This document shows, piece after piece, positions 8,799 through 17,315 of a stretch of DNA of 64,000 nucleotides. The stretch is from positions 1-64,000 of the forward strand of contig JACPQD010000009.1 of the NCBI GenBank assembly GCA_016190665.1, in the 5' to 3' direction. The position numbers and the translations under genes are program-made. Below the pieces are notes generated by a model, which worked only from the letters and a program-made list of their open reading frames with translations, did not search any database and had not been told where the DNA came from. The number at the start of each line of letters is the position of its first letter. Positions within the stretch are counted from its first letter, which is position 1. Origin of the DNA: Chloroflexota bacterium (GTDB lineage Bacteria > Chloroflexota > Dehalococcoidia > JACPQD01).

Positions 8799-10001
8799 CT
8801 ATTCCCTTCTCAAGACGGCTACCGCGATGGCGGCGTTAGTGCCCGCGGTGGACTGGCAAACGGCGATTCTGGCGTCCGGGACCTGGCGCTCGCCCGCTTC
8901 ACCGCGAAGCTGAATCGTCGACTCGCCCACCATATCGGTGCCATCAGCACCTGAAGCGTGGCCAAACCTTATGCGGCCGCCATCGGTATTGGCGGGACAG
9001 CGGCCTCCGATGGCGGTCTCACCGGCCATCACTGCCCTGCCACCCTCCCCAAGAGGAAAAATGCCTAAAGCCTCCATCTGAACGATGCCCGAGGCCCCCA
9101 TATCGTACACCTGCGCCAGATCAATATCCTCCGCCGTAATACCGGCCATGGCGTAGGCCTCTTCCCGCGCCGCCACCGTCAAAGCAGATTCGCCGACATC
9201 GAACTTCTCCAGGCCCGGATAGTTGAGGCCCTTATAGTAGAAGTGGTCGCCCAGGTAGTGGGAGGTGCATTTGTAGGCGACGCCGTCGAGGTAGACCGGC
9301 TTTGGATTGTAGGCCTTGGCCTCATCGGCGGGCACCAGGATAATGGCAGAGGCGCCCTCGCCCACGGCCAGCGACCGCTTGATGAAGCCCTCCGGGGTCC
9401 GGGCCATGGCCTCTTCAATGGTGAGGGGTGGCGTGTCATAGTGAAAGGCCTTGGGGTTGCGCTTAGCGTACCAGTCGCATTGGACGGCCCAGGCGGCGAA
9501 GGGCACCAGAGTGGGATAGTTATACTTCTTGCAGTACATGGACTCCATCATGGCGAAGCCGTCGCGGTGCACGAAGCCGAGCATGTAGTCGTACTCGACG
9601 TCGGTGCTCACCGGAATGGTCTCGTAAGGCTCCAGGAGGTCCCCGGTCTTCTCGAAGCCGGCCACCAGGACCCGGTCGTACTTGCCTGAAGCCACCAGGT
9701 TCCAGCCGAGATGGGTGGCCACCAGGCTGCCCGCGCAGTTGGAACTGAGAGCCGTGACGTTGGCCGGTGCCATGGCCAGGTAGTCGGCCACGGTCGCGCC
9801 AATGCCGCCTGCCTCGATAGTGGCTTCTCCCTGGTAGGCGACAGCCCCCGCCTGGAGGTCCTTCGGGCTGAGGTTGCCGGCATCGGCTAGCGCCTCGAAG
9901 ACGGCATCTGCCAGCATCTCTCGCCAAGTCTTTCTGGGAAAATACTTGCCATGCTTGGTGATGCCTACCCCAACTATGGCCACTCTTCTCGGTTTTCTCA
10001 T
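8799..10001 (-). CDS. Thiolase-family protein (SCP2-type acetyl-CoA acyltransferase)
   Basis: A 400-residue condensing enzyme of the SCP2/archaeal thiolase type. It either cleaves 3-oxoacyl-CoA with CoA or condenses two acyl-CoAs. The nucleophile is Cys89 (SSNCAGS); a Gly-His motif appears as FGHASGADG, in place of the common GHPxGATG. It starts with ATG at 10001, eight bases after the stop of the HMG-CoA-synthase-like gene, and is followed at once by DUF35. The grouping suggests a three-protein complex. The physiological direction, biosynthetic or degradative, is unclear; nearby CoA-transferases and a hydratase favour acyl-CoA breakdown. Confidence 0.87.
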   Translation of the reverse strand: MRKPRRVAIVGVGITKHGKYFPRKTWREMLADAVFEALADAGNLSPKDLQAGAVAYQGEATIEAGGIGATVADYLAMAPANVTALSSNCAGSLVATHLGWNLVASGKYDRVLVAGFEKTGDLLEPYETIPVSTDVEYDYMLGFVHRDGFAMMESMYCKKYNYPTLVPFAAWAVQCDWYAKRNPKAFHYDTPPLTIEEAMARTPEGFIKRSLAVGEGASAIILVPADEAKAYNPKPVYLDGVAYKCTSHYLGDHFYYKGLNYPGLEKFDVGESALTVAAREEAYAMAGITAEDIDLAQVYDMGASGIVQMEALGIFPLGEGGRAVMAGETAIGGRCPANTDGGRIRFGHASGADGTDMVGESTIQLRGEAGERQVPDARIAVCQSTAGTNAAIAVAVLRRE

Positions 10002-10009
10002 CGCTTACC

Positions 10010-11095
10010 TTACAGATACGCCGAAAGCGGGAAGGCGGACTTCAGGTACTTGTACTCGAACTTGATGGCCGTAGCGTAGTCGGTCATTATCTTGTCGTTC
10101 AGGAGGGATTCCACCGATGCGGCCTTCCCGTTGATTTCTCGTATTCTGGGCAGAATCCGCAGACTGAAGGCATCGCTGCCCGCGCCGAAACCGTAGGAGG
10201 CCAGCAGCACACGCTCGTCGCCCTTTGCCTTGTCGAACACATGCGCCAGCGCCAGCAGAGAGGAAGCAGCGCCGCAGTCGCCTATGCGGTCGGCGATAAC
10301 GGCGGGAGCAACCTGGTCCCGCTCAAAACCGAGCGCCCTGGCGACGCCGTAGGGCGTGGAGCCATACGGCTGCTGGAAGACGGCGTAGGCGTAGTCCTTG
10401 GGGGAGGCGCCCAGCTTGGCCATGAGCGCCTCCACAGCCCGCCTGATGTGGTCGCTGTAGCCGACCTCCCATGTGGTGGCGCCCAGGCCCATGGCGCACT
10501 TGATGTAACGCTCCCCCTCCAAACGGAAGAAGTCCGAGAGGTCACTGGAGATCGAGGCCGAGGCCTCGATTTCGGCCACCAGGTCCGTTGAGGAGATGAC
10601 GAAGGCGGCCGCGCCAGCCGAGGCGGTGGCCTCGTAAAGCTCGCCAGGGGCGACATGGCGGTTGATTGTGTCCGCGCCGATGGCCAGCGCAGTGTCTGCC
10701 ATGCCGGCCGATACCAGCGCCATGGAGATCTGGATGGCCGCGGTACCGGACTTACCCGAGAACTGCACGTCGGCAGCCATCAATTCCGGCCGCAGCCCGA
10801 GGGCCTCGGCGATAAGGGTGGCAGACGGGCGGGAGTCGTAGGGATTAGTGCAGGTCCCCAGATAGAGCGCGTGGACGGCGGCCCTTGGGAGATCGATACG
10901 CCCCAGGGCGTCCTGAGCGGCAGCTACGGCCAGGGTGTTCGTGTCCTCGTCCGGGCCGAGCACTGCCCGCTCGGTGATCAGCAGCTTGTCCTGCTGCAGC
11001 CCGGGCGAAAGATTCTGCCATACACCCGCGATCTCATCGACCCTGATCCTTCTCCGGGGCACATAGGCTCCGTAGCTAGCGATTCCTATCGGCAT
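10010..11095 (-). CDS. HMG-CoA synthase-like protein lacking the expected Cys and His
   Basis: A 361-residue protein of the 3-oxoacyl-ACP synthase III/HMG-CoA synthase fold, closest in layout to archaeal HMG-CoA synthases that pair with thiolase and DUF35. The position of the acyl-accepting Cys reads FSGKSGT (Gly114) where, from memory, archaeal enzymes have F-A-C-K-A-G-T. The catalytic His position reads VFQQPYG (Gln241) instead of F-H-Q-P-N-G. If the alignment holds, it cannot do normal HMG-CoA synthesis and may be a scaffold, hydrolase or altered enzyme. ATG at 11095 is chosen; TTG at 11098 is directly before it. Confidence 0.8.
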   Translation of the reverse strand: MPIGIASYGAYVPRRRIRVDEIAGVWQNLSPGLQQDKLLITERAVLGPDEDTNTLAVAAAQDALGRIDLPRAAVHALYLGTCTNPYDSRPSATLIAEALGLRPELMAADVQFSGKSGTAAIQISMALVSAGMADTALAIGADTINRHVAPGELYEATASAGAAAFVISSTDLVAEIEASASISSDLSDFFRLEGERYIKCAMGLGATTWEVGYSDHIRRAVEALMAKLGASPKDYAYAVFQQPYGSTPYGVARALGFERDQVAPAVIADRIGDCGAASSLLALAHVFDKAKGDERVLLASYGFGAGSDAFSLRILPRIREINGKAASVESLLNDKIMTDYATAIKFEYKYLKSAFPLSAYL

Positions 11096-11150
11096 CAATC
11101 TTTCCCACGAGGGCTCTAAAGGCGGCCCGTTCTAGCGGTGAGTTCGCGGC

Positions 11151-11873
11151 CTAGTCCACAAAGGCCAGCGCCCTAATGGGGGAGCCATCCAGTCCTTTGA
11201 TAGCCAGAGGAAAGAAACCTGCCGTAACTCTTCGCCCCTTGATCTTATCGAGATTCGTTAGCTGTTCGATCACGGCGATATCATTCCCCAGCAGCGCTCG
11301 GTGAACAGGCTCGTCTCCTATTATCGCTCCTCTGGCCCTCTCCTCGGCGGTTGGCACAAACTGGTACTTCGGATGATTTGTAACCAGAAGGTCGTGGCCT
11401 AACGCCTTCACCTTCTTCTTGACGAGCCATTCGGCCGCGCTAGGCACGAAGCCCGGGCGTCTTTCTGTCAGGTACGTCGGACTCTTCCTATCCTCAACGT
11501 AGAATCGGCCCCATCCCGTATGCACCAGGACGATGTCGCCCTCACGCACTTTCGGGCTGGCCTTCTCCAGGTCATCCGCAGTGATCTCCCCCAACTCTTC
11601 CTTCGGTATGTCCAGCACGACGGTGTCGCCGTAAAGCTGCTGCAGCGGCCACTCGTCTATAGAGAAAATCCCCGCTTTCTCCGACCTCTCGAAAACGTGC
11701 ATCGGCGCGTCCAGGTGAGTGGCACAATGGCTCGACATCATAAGGCGTGAGTTCATACGACCGTCCCTTCGCACAGTTCGGGTAATGTGCCACTCATAGC
11801 TGTCCAACTTGAAGAGATGAAGCGGCAGAGCGTAGTCCAGATCGAGGGGACAGGTAAGGTCGATTATCTTCAT
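11151..11873 (-). CDS. Cyclase-family metal-dependent hydrolase (KynB-like)
   Basis: A 240-residue member of the cyclase/arylformamidase family (Pfam Cyclase, PF04199). The metal-binding motif is SHCATHLDAPMH, matching the family's HxGTHxDxPxH with Cys in place of Gly, plus HTGW further on. Relatives hydrolyse N-formylkynurenine, isatin or cyclic amides. ATG at 11873 follows GGGAG. It lies between a solute-binding lipoprotein and the HMG-CoA-synthase-like gene, on the same strand as the isochorismatases, so the block may process an amide or ring-containing substrate. The substrate is unknown. Confidence 0.85.
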   Translation of the reverse strand: MKIIDLTCPLDLDYALPLHLFKLDSYEWHITRTVRRDGRMNSRLMMSSHCATHLDAPMHVFERSEKAGIFSIDEWPLQQLYGDTVVLDIPKEELGEITADDLEKASPKVREGDIVLVHTGWGRFYVEDRKSPTYLTERRPGFVPSAAEWLVKKKVKALGHDLLVTNHPKYQFVPTAEERARGAIIGDEPVHRALLGNDIAVIEQLTNLDKIKGRRVTAGFFPLAIKGLDGSPIRALAFVD

Positions 11874-11897
11874 TGTGCACTCCCGCGAAAGCTCAGG

Positions 11898-13526
11898 CTA
11901 CTGAAGGCGCCTCACGTACTCAAAGTTGATCATATTGGTGAGTTGCATCATGGGCATATTGTTCGTCCACTCCCCCACCTTCTTGTTCATGGCATAGATC
12001 GGGGCATCGTAAATAACCGGAACCCAGAAGTAGTTGTCGTAAACGAAATCTCCCGCCTTGCGGATGAGGTCCGCCCGCGACTTGTCGTCCGAGACGGTAG
12101 GCAGCTTCTCCATGACCTCTTCCAGGAGAGGGTGCTCCACGAAGCCAGCTAGTCCCTTGCTCCACCAGTAGCTGTTCATATACAGGTCCCACTCGGGGGA
12201 GAAGACCTGTCGGTGGGACCAGGCGACACCCGGGCCCTTCCTCCCTACGGCCAGGGGTCTGAGGCTGCCGGCCCAATCTCCATACTCCATCTTGACCTTC
12301 ACACCGATCTTGTCCCAGTACATGGCCACCGCCTCGCCGATGTTGGACAGGTACTCGCGCTTATCCAGAATGAGCTTGAACTCCAGCCCCTTGGGGTACC
12401 CGGCATCGGCCAGCAGCTTCTTGGCCTTCTCAGGCTCATAAGGATAGGGTTTCCAGTTTGGGTTCCAGCCCGGGGACCCCGGCAGAAGAGTAGCTATGGC
12501 GGCCGCCTGCGCCTCTCCCGCGAAGACCTCCTTGACGATGGCATTCCGGTCTATGGCCAGGTTCAAGGCCTGGCGCACCTCCTTCTTAACGAAGGGGTTG
12601 TTGGAGTCGAAGCTCTCCTGATGGACGCCAGGGATGAACCACATGCCGTGGAGGTGGATGCCCTTAGTGTAGCTAAGCGGCCCTCGGACAACTTTGAAGC
12701 CCGCAGAGGCCATTTCCGGTTTGGTCAGCGGCTCTATGTCAACGATGTCCGCCTGACCAGTCTTAAACATGGCCATCCTGGTGGTCAGCTCCGGCACTTC
12801 ACGGAGCACCAGGGTCTTGAACTCTGAGGTCTTGCGCCAGTGGCTATCCAACGCCTCGAACTTCATGAAATCGGCGCCAGTCCTCTCGACAAACTGGAAG
12901 GGGCCACTGCCGATGGGGTCCTTCTCGGCGGCCTCTTTGCCCACTGCATCCAGGTGTTTCTTGGAGAGGACAAGGTTCCCAAAGTAGCTGGAGAAAAGGA
13001 TGGGAATGTCCGGCTGTGGCTGCTTCAGCCGGATAATGAAGGTGTAAGGGTCCGGGGTCTCAGTGCCCGCCACGATGGTGCGCAGGCGGGCCGAGTGAGT
13101 GCCGTTGGAGTCCTTGTCCATGATGAGGGCCAGACTCCCCTTCGCGTCCTCAGAGGTAAGCTCCCCTTTCCCCTTGTGCAGTTGGACGCCTTTGCGAAGC
13201 TGGAAGGTCCAGGCCTTGGCATCCGGGGAGACTTTCCATTCGGTAGCCAGGCCTGGAAGCAGCTTGTTATCCTTATCCATATACGTCAGGAAGTCGTAGA
13301 CGGCGCTCCAGTGGGGCTTGTCCACGGTGCCCACGGTAGGAAGCATGTAGCCTAAGCCGATGTCATTCAGAGCAACTGTGAGGGAGCCAGAGGGCTTGCC
13401 CGATGTCGACGCCTGAGGCGAGCTGGCTGGCTTCGAATCGGGAGCGCCCTGAGGAGCACAGGCGGACAGAAGGACTGCCAGGAAAGCGGAACAAGTGAGC
13501 GCGGAGAAAGCCTTCTGCGAACGCAC
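11898..13526 (-). CDS. Solute-binding lipoprotein, peptide/nickel ABC family 5 (first copy)
   Basis: A 542-residue extracytoplasmic solute-binding protein (SBP_bac_5). The start is GTG at 13526, nine bases after AGGAGG; an ATG nearer the ribosome site is out of frame. The lipobox is LLSAC, so it is membrane-anchored by lipid, followed by an Ala/Pro/Ser linker. Family features include SPDAKAWTFQLRKGV and the QALNLAIDRNAIV segment. Members bind oligopeptides, but also opines, metals or other small molecules. No permease or ATPase gene is nearby. Its own promoter is at 13576-13604, and the cyclase gene follows 24 bases downstream. Confidence 0.9.
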   Translation of the reverse strand: MRSQKAFSALTCSAFLAVLLSACAPQGAPDSKPASSPQASTSGKPSGSLTVALNDIGLGYMLPTVGTVDKPHWSAVYDFLTYMDKDNKLLPGLATEWKVSPDAKAWTFQLRKGVQLHKGKGELTSEDAKGSLALIMDKDSNGTHSARLRTIVAGTETPDPYTFIIRLKQPQPDIPILFSSYFGNLVLSKKHLDAVGKEAAEKDPIGSGPFQFVERTGADFMKFEALDSHWRKTSEFKTLVLREVPELTTRMAMFKTGQADIVDIEPLTKPEMASAGFKVVRGPLSYTKGIHLHGMWFIPGVHQESFDSNNPFVKKEVRQALNLAIDRNAIVKEVFAGEAQAAAIATLLPGSPGWNPNWKPYPYEPEKAKKLLADAGYPKGLEFKLILDKREYLSNIGEAVAMYWDKIGVKVKMEYGDWAGSLRPLAVGRKGPGVAWSHRQVFSPEWDLYMNSYWWSKGLAGFVEHPLLEEVMEKLPTVSDDKSRADLIRKAGDFVYDNYFWVPVIYDAPIYAMNKKVGEWTNNMPMMQLTNMINFEYVRRLQ

Positions 13527-13575
13527 GAGAACATACCTCCTTCTTGCATAGCAAGCGCCTCTTGCCAGCGGAGGT

Positions 13576-13604
13576 ATGCTAACATGGCACCGTGGGCTTG
13601 TCAA
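13576..13604 (-). promoter_or_regulatory. Sigma-70-type promoter upstream of solute-binding protein 1
   Basis: TTGACA (13599-13604) and TAGCAT (13576-13581), minus strand, 17-base spacer. The start codon is at 13526, giving a leader of about 40 bases with AGGAGG. Confidence 0.65.
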
Positions 13605-13649
13605 GGGGCGCCCCATCGGTGGCCGGCTACTCACGAGTTCTTGCTCTGG

Positions 13650-14201
13650 TTACCGCTTCATCAGCCTCCAGCCCACGAAGGCCGCGGCTATGATAGCGGC
13701 CGCAATGACGAGGGCCCAGTTGGCCTCTTCCCCATTTCCAACGGCGGGCGTCGCACCAGCGCCGGGCCGAACCGGGCTTGCTGCGGGAACCGGCCTCGTC
13801 GGGGTGGCCGGGGGCCGCGTCGCTGTGGGGACTACAGGCGGCTCCGCCGGCGCGGAAGCGATGGTGAGATTTAAGGTCTTGGTGGTCCCCATCTCAAAGG
13901 TGCTCGTCTCGTTGGCGACAGCGCCGTTGATGAGGAAGGTAACGGTTTTCCCAATGGCGGTCGGATCCAGAGGCCCGACAATGAGAAACTGGTACTTGCC
14001 GCCCTTGACAGTCACCAGCGGAGTGAGATATGTATCGATCTTTCCCTGAATCGTTGCGCCGTCAGGCGCCGGTTTGCCGCCGATGGTCACTGTACCTGAG
14101 TAGTCGGAGGGTATTGGCGGCTGGGCGCCAGCGGAGCCAGAGGCGACTACTAGAAGACCCAAGGCTAAGAGGGCGGCAGCGTTGATTCTGCTTACATGCA
14201 T
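13650..14201 (-). CDS. Exported single-pass membrane-anchored protein of unknown function
   Basis: A 183-residue protein not assigned to a named family. Residues ~5-25 are a signal peptide. The middle (~28-115) looks like a small beta-sandwich (SGTVTIGGKPAPDGATI and KTVTFLINGAVANETSTF), similar to carboxypeptidase-regulatory/Ig-like folds. A Pro/Ala/Thr linker follows, then a C-terminal membrane helix (WALVIAAAIIAAAFVGW) with basic tail RLMKR. This layout puts the beta domain outside the cell. ATG at 14201 sits nine bases after GGGAG; ATG at 14210 is an alternative. It is placed between two solute-binding lipoproteins and has its own promoter. Confidence 0.7.
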   Translation of the reverse strand: MHVSRINAAALLALGLLVVASGSAGAQPPIPSDYSGTVTIGGKPAPDGATIQGKIDTYLTPLVTVKGGKYQFLIVGPLDPTAIGKTVTFLINGAVANETSTFEMGTTKTLNLTIASAPAEPPVVPTATRPPATPTRPVPAASPVRPGAGATPAVGNGEEANWALVIAAAIIAAAFVGWRLMKR

Positions 14202-14248
14202 GCTGACCATCTCCCGAAAAAATGTATTCTGTGGCTCGAACTTGGAAC

Positions 14249-14278
14249 ATGGTAGCATGGAGTTTGAGGGAGAGTCAA
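14249..14278 (-). promoter_or_regulatory. Sigma-70-type promoter for the membrane-anchored protein
   Basis: TTGACT (14273-14278) and TACCAT (14249-14254) on the minus strand with an 18-base spacer, about 40 bases before the start codon region at 14201-14210. The -10 match is moderate. Confidence 0.5.
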
Positions 14279-14289
14279 GGCAACCCCGA

Positions 14290-15987
14290 TCAGTTCCCCT
14301 CCGCTATCCACACGTTCTGGAGCTTCAGATTGTTGTAGACCCCTATCCCTGGCTTCAGGTCTCGGACCTCTTTCCAGTTGCCAAAGATGTAGGCCTGCCA
14401 GTGCAAGATGGAGGAAGGCACGAGCTCGTGCAGGCGCCGCTCCATACTGAGCACAATCTCTTTCCGCTTCGCGGGGTCGAGGGCGCGGGCCTGCTCCACG
14501 TACCATTTATCTATCTGCTCGTCGCTCAAGTCCGAGAAGTTGCGGGGCACGCCGGTAACATATTGCTGGCCGAAGACCTGGTCAGGGTCATCGAAGGCGA
14601 AGGCGCCGCCGTACACGGCGACATCGAACTCGCGCTTATAGAGGAGATCGTTGGTCGTGCCCTGATCGTGCAGCCTGATCGACGCCTCGATGCCGATCTG
14701 GGCCAGTTGGTCCTTGACGCTGGTGGCGCCACGCTCCTGGTAGTCGACGTTTCGCGCCAGGATGCTCATCTTGAAGCCGCGCTCATAGCCAGCCTCCGCC
14801 AGGAGCTTCTTCGCCTCGGCGATATCCGGGTCCTTGGGCTGCCGGTAGCCGGGCAGCTTCATGAGCTCAGCCTCAGGGAGGCTCCAAGAGCCAGGAGGCA
14901 TGTAGCCACCGACCTCCCCTGAGCCTTCCATGGACACCTTCAGCTCCTTCGGCCTATCGATGGCCATATTCACCGCGCGTCTCACCCTGATATCGCTCCA
15001 GGGTGACTTCTTCATGGGCATCCAGAGGGCCAGGCTGACCAGGCTGGCGTAGGGTGTTACCTGGACCTTATCGCTGAGGTCGCGCTTGAGGATTTCCGCC
15101 TGGGAGGGCGTCAGCCCCGTTGAGGCCCAGGGAGTCGCCTGAACGCGGTGAGTCCTGAGGGCGGCGAATCGCGTCGCCGCGTCTCGAATGATGTACCAGG
15201 TGATGCCATCCAGGTAGGGCCGCCCCTTAATGAAATAGTCGGCATTCTTCACCACGCTGAAACTGGCGCCGGGGGTGAAGGACTTGAACTTGTAGGGCCC
15301 GGTGCCCACCATGTCTTTCTTCATGTTACCCTTGGCTTCGAAGACGTGTTTGGGGACGATGACCATGCGGCCGTCGCCGAGGTTGTGAAGGAAGGAGCCG
15401 CTGGGATACTGGAGGGTCATTCTAAGGGTGTCCTTATCCGGCGCCTCTATCTTGTCCACAGCACCGAGCCACTCCCGCCTTGGGCTCACCACGCCCTGGG
15501 GCGGCTTACGCACCACCTCCAATGAGAAACGAGCGTCACCAGAAGTAAAGGGCGCGCCATCATGCCAGTTAACGTTCTTATGAAGGCGGAAGGTGTAGGT
15601 GAGGCCGTCCGGGCTCATTTCCCAGCTTTGGGCCAGGTCGCCGACGACCTTGGTGGGCTGCAGCGGATCGTGCTGCACGATGCCGCTGTAGTTCGGGATG
15701 ATGAGGCTCATGGAGGCGACGGAGGTCTCCTGAACCGGATCGTAGCTCACCGGGTCGGCCGCGTGGCTGATATTGAGCATGCCCCCATATCTCGGTTCGT
15801 TGGAGACCTTCCTGGGAGAGGGAGTAGGCGCCGCTGCCCCAGGAGGAGGAGCGACCGTGGCGGCCGCTGGCGATGGGTGAACTGCCTTTGCCGCAGGCGA
15901 CGGAGCCGCTGCCGGCGCGCAGTTTGCCAGCAGCGAGCCCAGGACCAGAATAGAGCTTGCGAGCGCAAAGCGTATTCGCATGTGCAT
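14290..15987 (-). CDS. Solute-binding lipoprotein, peptide/nickel ABC family 5 (second copy)
   Basis: A 565-residue family-5 solute-binding lipoprotein. ATG at 15987 follows GAAAGG. The lipobox is LLANC, then an Ala/Pro-rich linker of ~50 residues. Core motifs are SPDGLTYTFRLHKNVNWHDG and RRAVNMAIDRP. It is clearly related to the copy at 20475-22145 (shared YGGMLNIS / YGGILSVS opening, FLPPG/YMPPGSWSLPEAE and KLPGYRQPKDPDIA blocks), less so to the one at 11898-13526. It lies just downstream of two CoA-transferase genes, which suggests its ligand is the substrate, or a precursor, activated by those enzymes. Confidence 0.9.
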   Translation of the reverse strand: MHMRIRFALASSILVLGSLLANCAPAAAPSPAAKAVHPSPAAATVAPPPGAAAPTPSPRKVSNEPRYGGMLNISHAADPVSYDPVQETSVASMSLIIPNYSGIVQHDPLQPTKVVGDLAQSWEMSPDGLTYTFRLHKNVNWHDGAPFTSGDARFSLEVVRKPPQGVVSPRREWLGAVDKIEAPDKDTLRMTLQYPSGSFLHNLGDGRMVIVPKHVFEAKGNMKKDMVGTGPYKFKSFTPGASFSVVKNADYFIKGRPYLDGITWYIIRDAATRFAALRTHRVQATPWASTGLTPSQAEILKRDLSDKVQVTPYASLVSLALWMPMKKSPWSDIRVRRAVNMAIDRPKELKVSMEGSGEVGGYMPPGSWSLPEAELMKLPGYRQPKDPDIAEAKKLLAEAGYERGFKMSILARNVDYQERGATSVKDQLAQIGIEASIRLHDQGTTNDLLYKREFDVAVYGGAFAFDDPDQVFGQQYVTGVPRNFSDLSDEQIDKWYVEQARALDPAKRKEIVLSMERRLHELVPSSILHWQAYIFGNWKEVRDLKPGIGVYNNLKLQNVWIAEGN

Positions 15988-16060
15988 AAGGCTTCCTTTC
16001 TTGTTCTTGTGTGTCAGGGCCAAGACTGGGCTCGCTGCCTCACGCCCCTACGGCCGCGCT

Positions 16061-16084
16061 TCCCTCCCCGTCCGCGGGGAGGGA
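16061..16084. repeat. Short GC-rich palindrome between CoA-transferase and solute-binding genes
   Basis: TCCCTCCCCG and CGGGGAGGGA form a 10-bp perfect stem around TCCG just 3' of the CoA-transferase ending at 16101. There is no T-run, so it is a weak terminator at best; it looks like a dispersed palindrome. Confidence 0.5.
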
Positions 16085-16100
16085 CCAAGGGAGGGGCTCT

Positions 16101-17315
16101 TTAATACAGCGCCTTCGCCTCCACCAGCCGGGCGATGTCCTTCCGAGACAGGCCCAATAGCTCGTTGTAGATGTACTTGTTGGCGCTGCCCAGGAGGGGC
16201 GCCGGCTTGCGGATCCGGCCCGGGGTAGCGCTTAGCTTCCAGGGGATGCCATAGACGGGCTCCTCGCCGGTGCGCGGGTGCCGCGTCTTCACCCAAAGAC
16301 GGCGTTTGGCGTAATGGCGGTCGGTGTACAGGTCATCGAAGTTGAAGAGCGGCGCGGCGGCGACGCCCGCCTTCTGCAGTATCTCCGTAATTTCGCAATG
16401 GCCGAACTTCTTCGTCCAGGCGCCGATATGCTTGTCCAGGGCCTCGCGGTTCTTCAACCGACCGAACTTATCGCTGAACTTAGCCTGGCTGATCCAGGCC
16501 GGGTTCCCCATAGCCTTGCACAGGCCCTTCCATTCCGCTTCGGTATCGACAGCTATAGATACCCAGTCGTCAGCGCCTTTGCAGGGGTAGTTGCCATGGG
16601 GCGCCAGGGTGAGATGGGTGTTGCCGGGGGGACTGGAGTCCCGGCCATTCATCGTATAGTCCATGGCGAGCTCGCCGAGAAGGCTGGTGGTCGCCTCCCA
16701 CTGGGAGAGATCGATCATCTGGCCCTCTCCGGTCCTGTCGCGATGGAGCAGGGCGAGGACAATGGCCATAGCGCCGTGAATGCCGCCATTGGCGTCGGCG
16801 AAGGCGAAGCCCAGGGCCAGGACGCGTCCTCCAGGGTAGCCTACCATGCCCTCGATGCCCGCCAGCGCCCCCAGGGTGGAGGCGTAGCTACGGATATCCT
16901 TATAGGGGCCATACTTGCCTGCGGAGGGCAAAGAAAGGCTGATGATATCGGCTTTGATCTTGCGCAACGACTCGTAGTCCAGGCCGGTGCGCTCCAGGAC
17001 GCCCGGGGTGAAGTTGTCGTAGACGACGTCGCTTTGCCGGACGAGGTCCTTGATTAGGGCCAGGCCCTCCGGCGTCTTCATGTTGGCAGTGATGCTGAGC
17101 TTGTTGCGGTTGAGGCCGTGGAAGTGGGTGTTCAGCTCCGGGTCCGGCGGCTGGCCCTTGCCCGGCCACCCCAGCCGGATGCCGTCCAATTTCTCTCGCG
17201 ACTCCACCCTTATCACTTCGGCGCCCATATCGGCCAGGAGCTGGCCTACCATGGCGCCGGCCCAGGCGGTCCCGAAATCCACGATGCGATAGCGCGCTAG
17301 AGGTAACATGCTCAT
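16101..17315 (-). CDS. CoA-transferase family III (CaiB/BaiF-like), copy 1
   Basis: A 404-residue formyl-CoA transferase/CaiB-type enzyme that moves CoA between an acyl-CoA donor and a carboxylic acid acceptor through an enzyme-bound aspartyl-CoA intermediate. Family features: FGTAWAGAMVGQLLADMGAEV at the N-terminus, then LSITANMKTPEG and DVVYDNFTPGVLERTGL. ATG at 17315 directly abuts the TAA of the second copy, so the two are co-translated. Two tandem, diverged type III genes often encode the two different subunits of one heteromeric transferase, which is plausible here. The substrate is unknown. Confidence 0.92.
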   Translation of the reverse strand: MSMLPLARYRIVDFGTAWAGAMVGQLLADMGAEVIRVESREKLDGIRLGWPGKGQPPDPELNTHFHGLNRNKLSITANMKTPEGLALIKDLVRQSDVVYDNFTPGVLERTGLDYESLRKIKADIISLSLPSAGKYGPYKDIRSYASTLGALAGIEGMVGYPGGRVLALGFAFADANGGIHGAMAIVLALLHRDRTGEGQMIDLSQWEATTSLLGELAMDYTMNGRDSSPPGNTHLTLAPHGNYPCKGADDWVSIAVDTEAEWKGLCKAMGNPAWISQAKFSDKFGRLKNREALDKHIGAWTKKFGHCEITEILQKAGVAAAPLFNFDDLYTDRHYAKRRLWVKTRHPRTGEEPVYGIPWKLSATPGRIRKPAPLLGSANKYIYNELLGLSRKDIARLVEAKALY

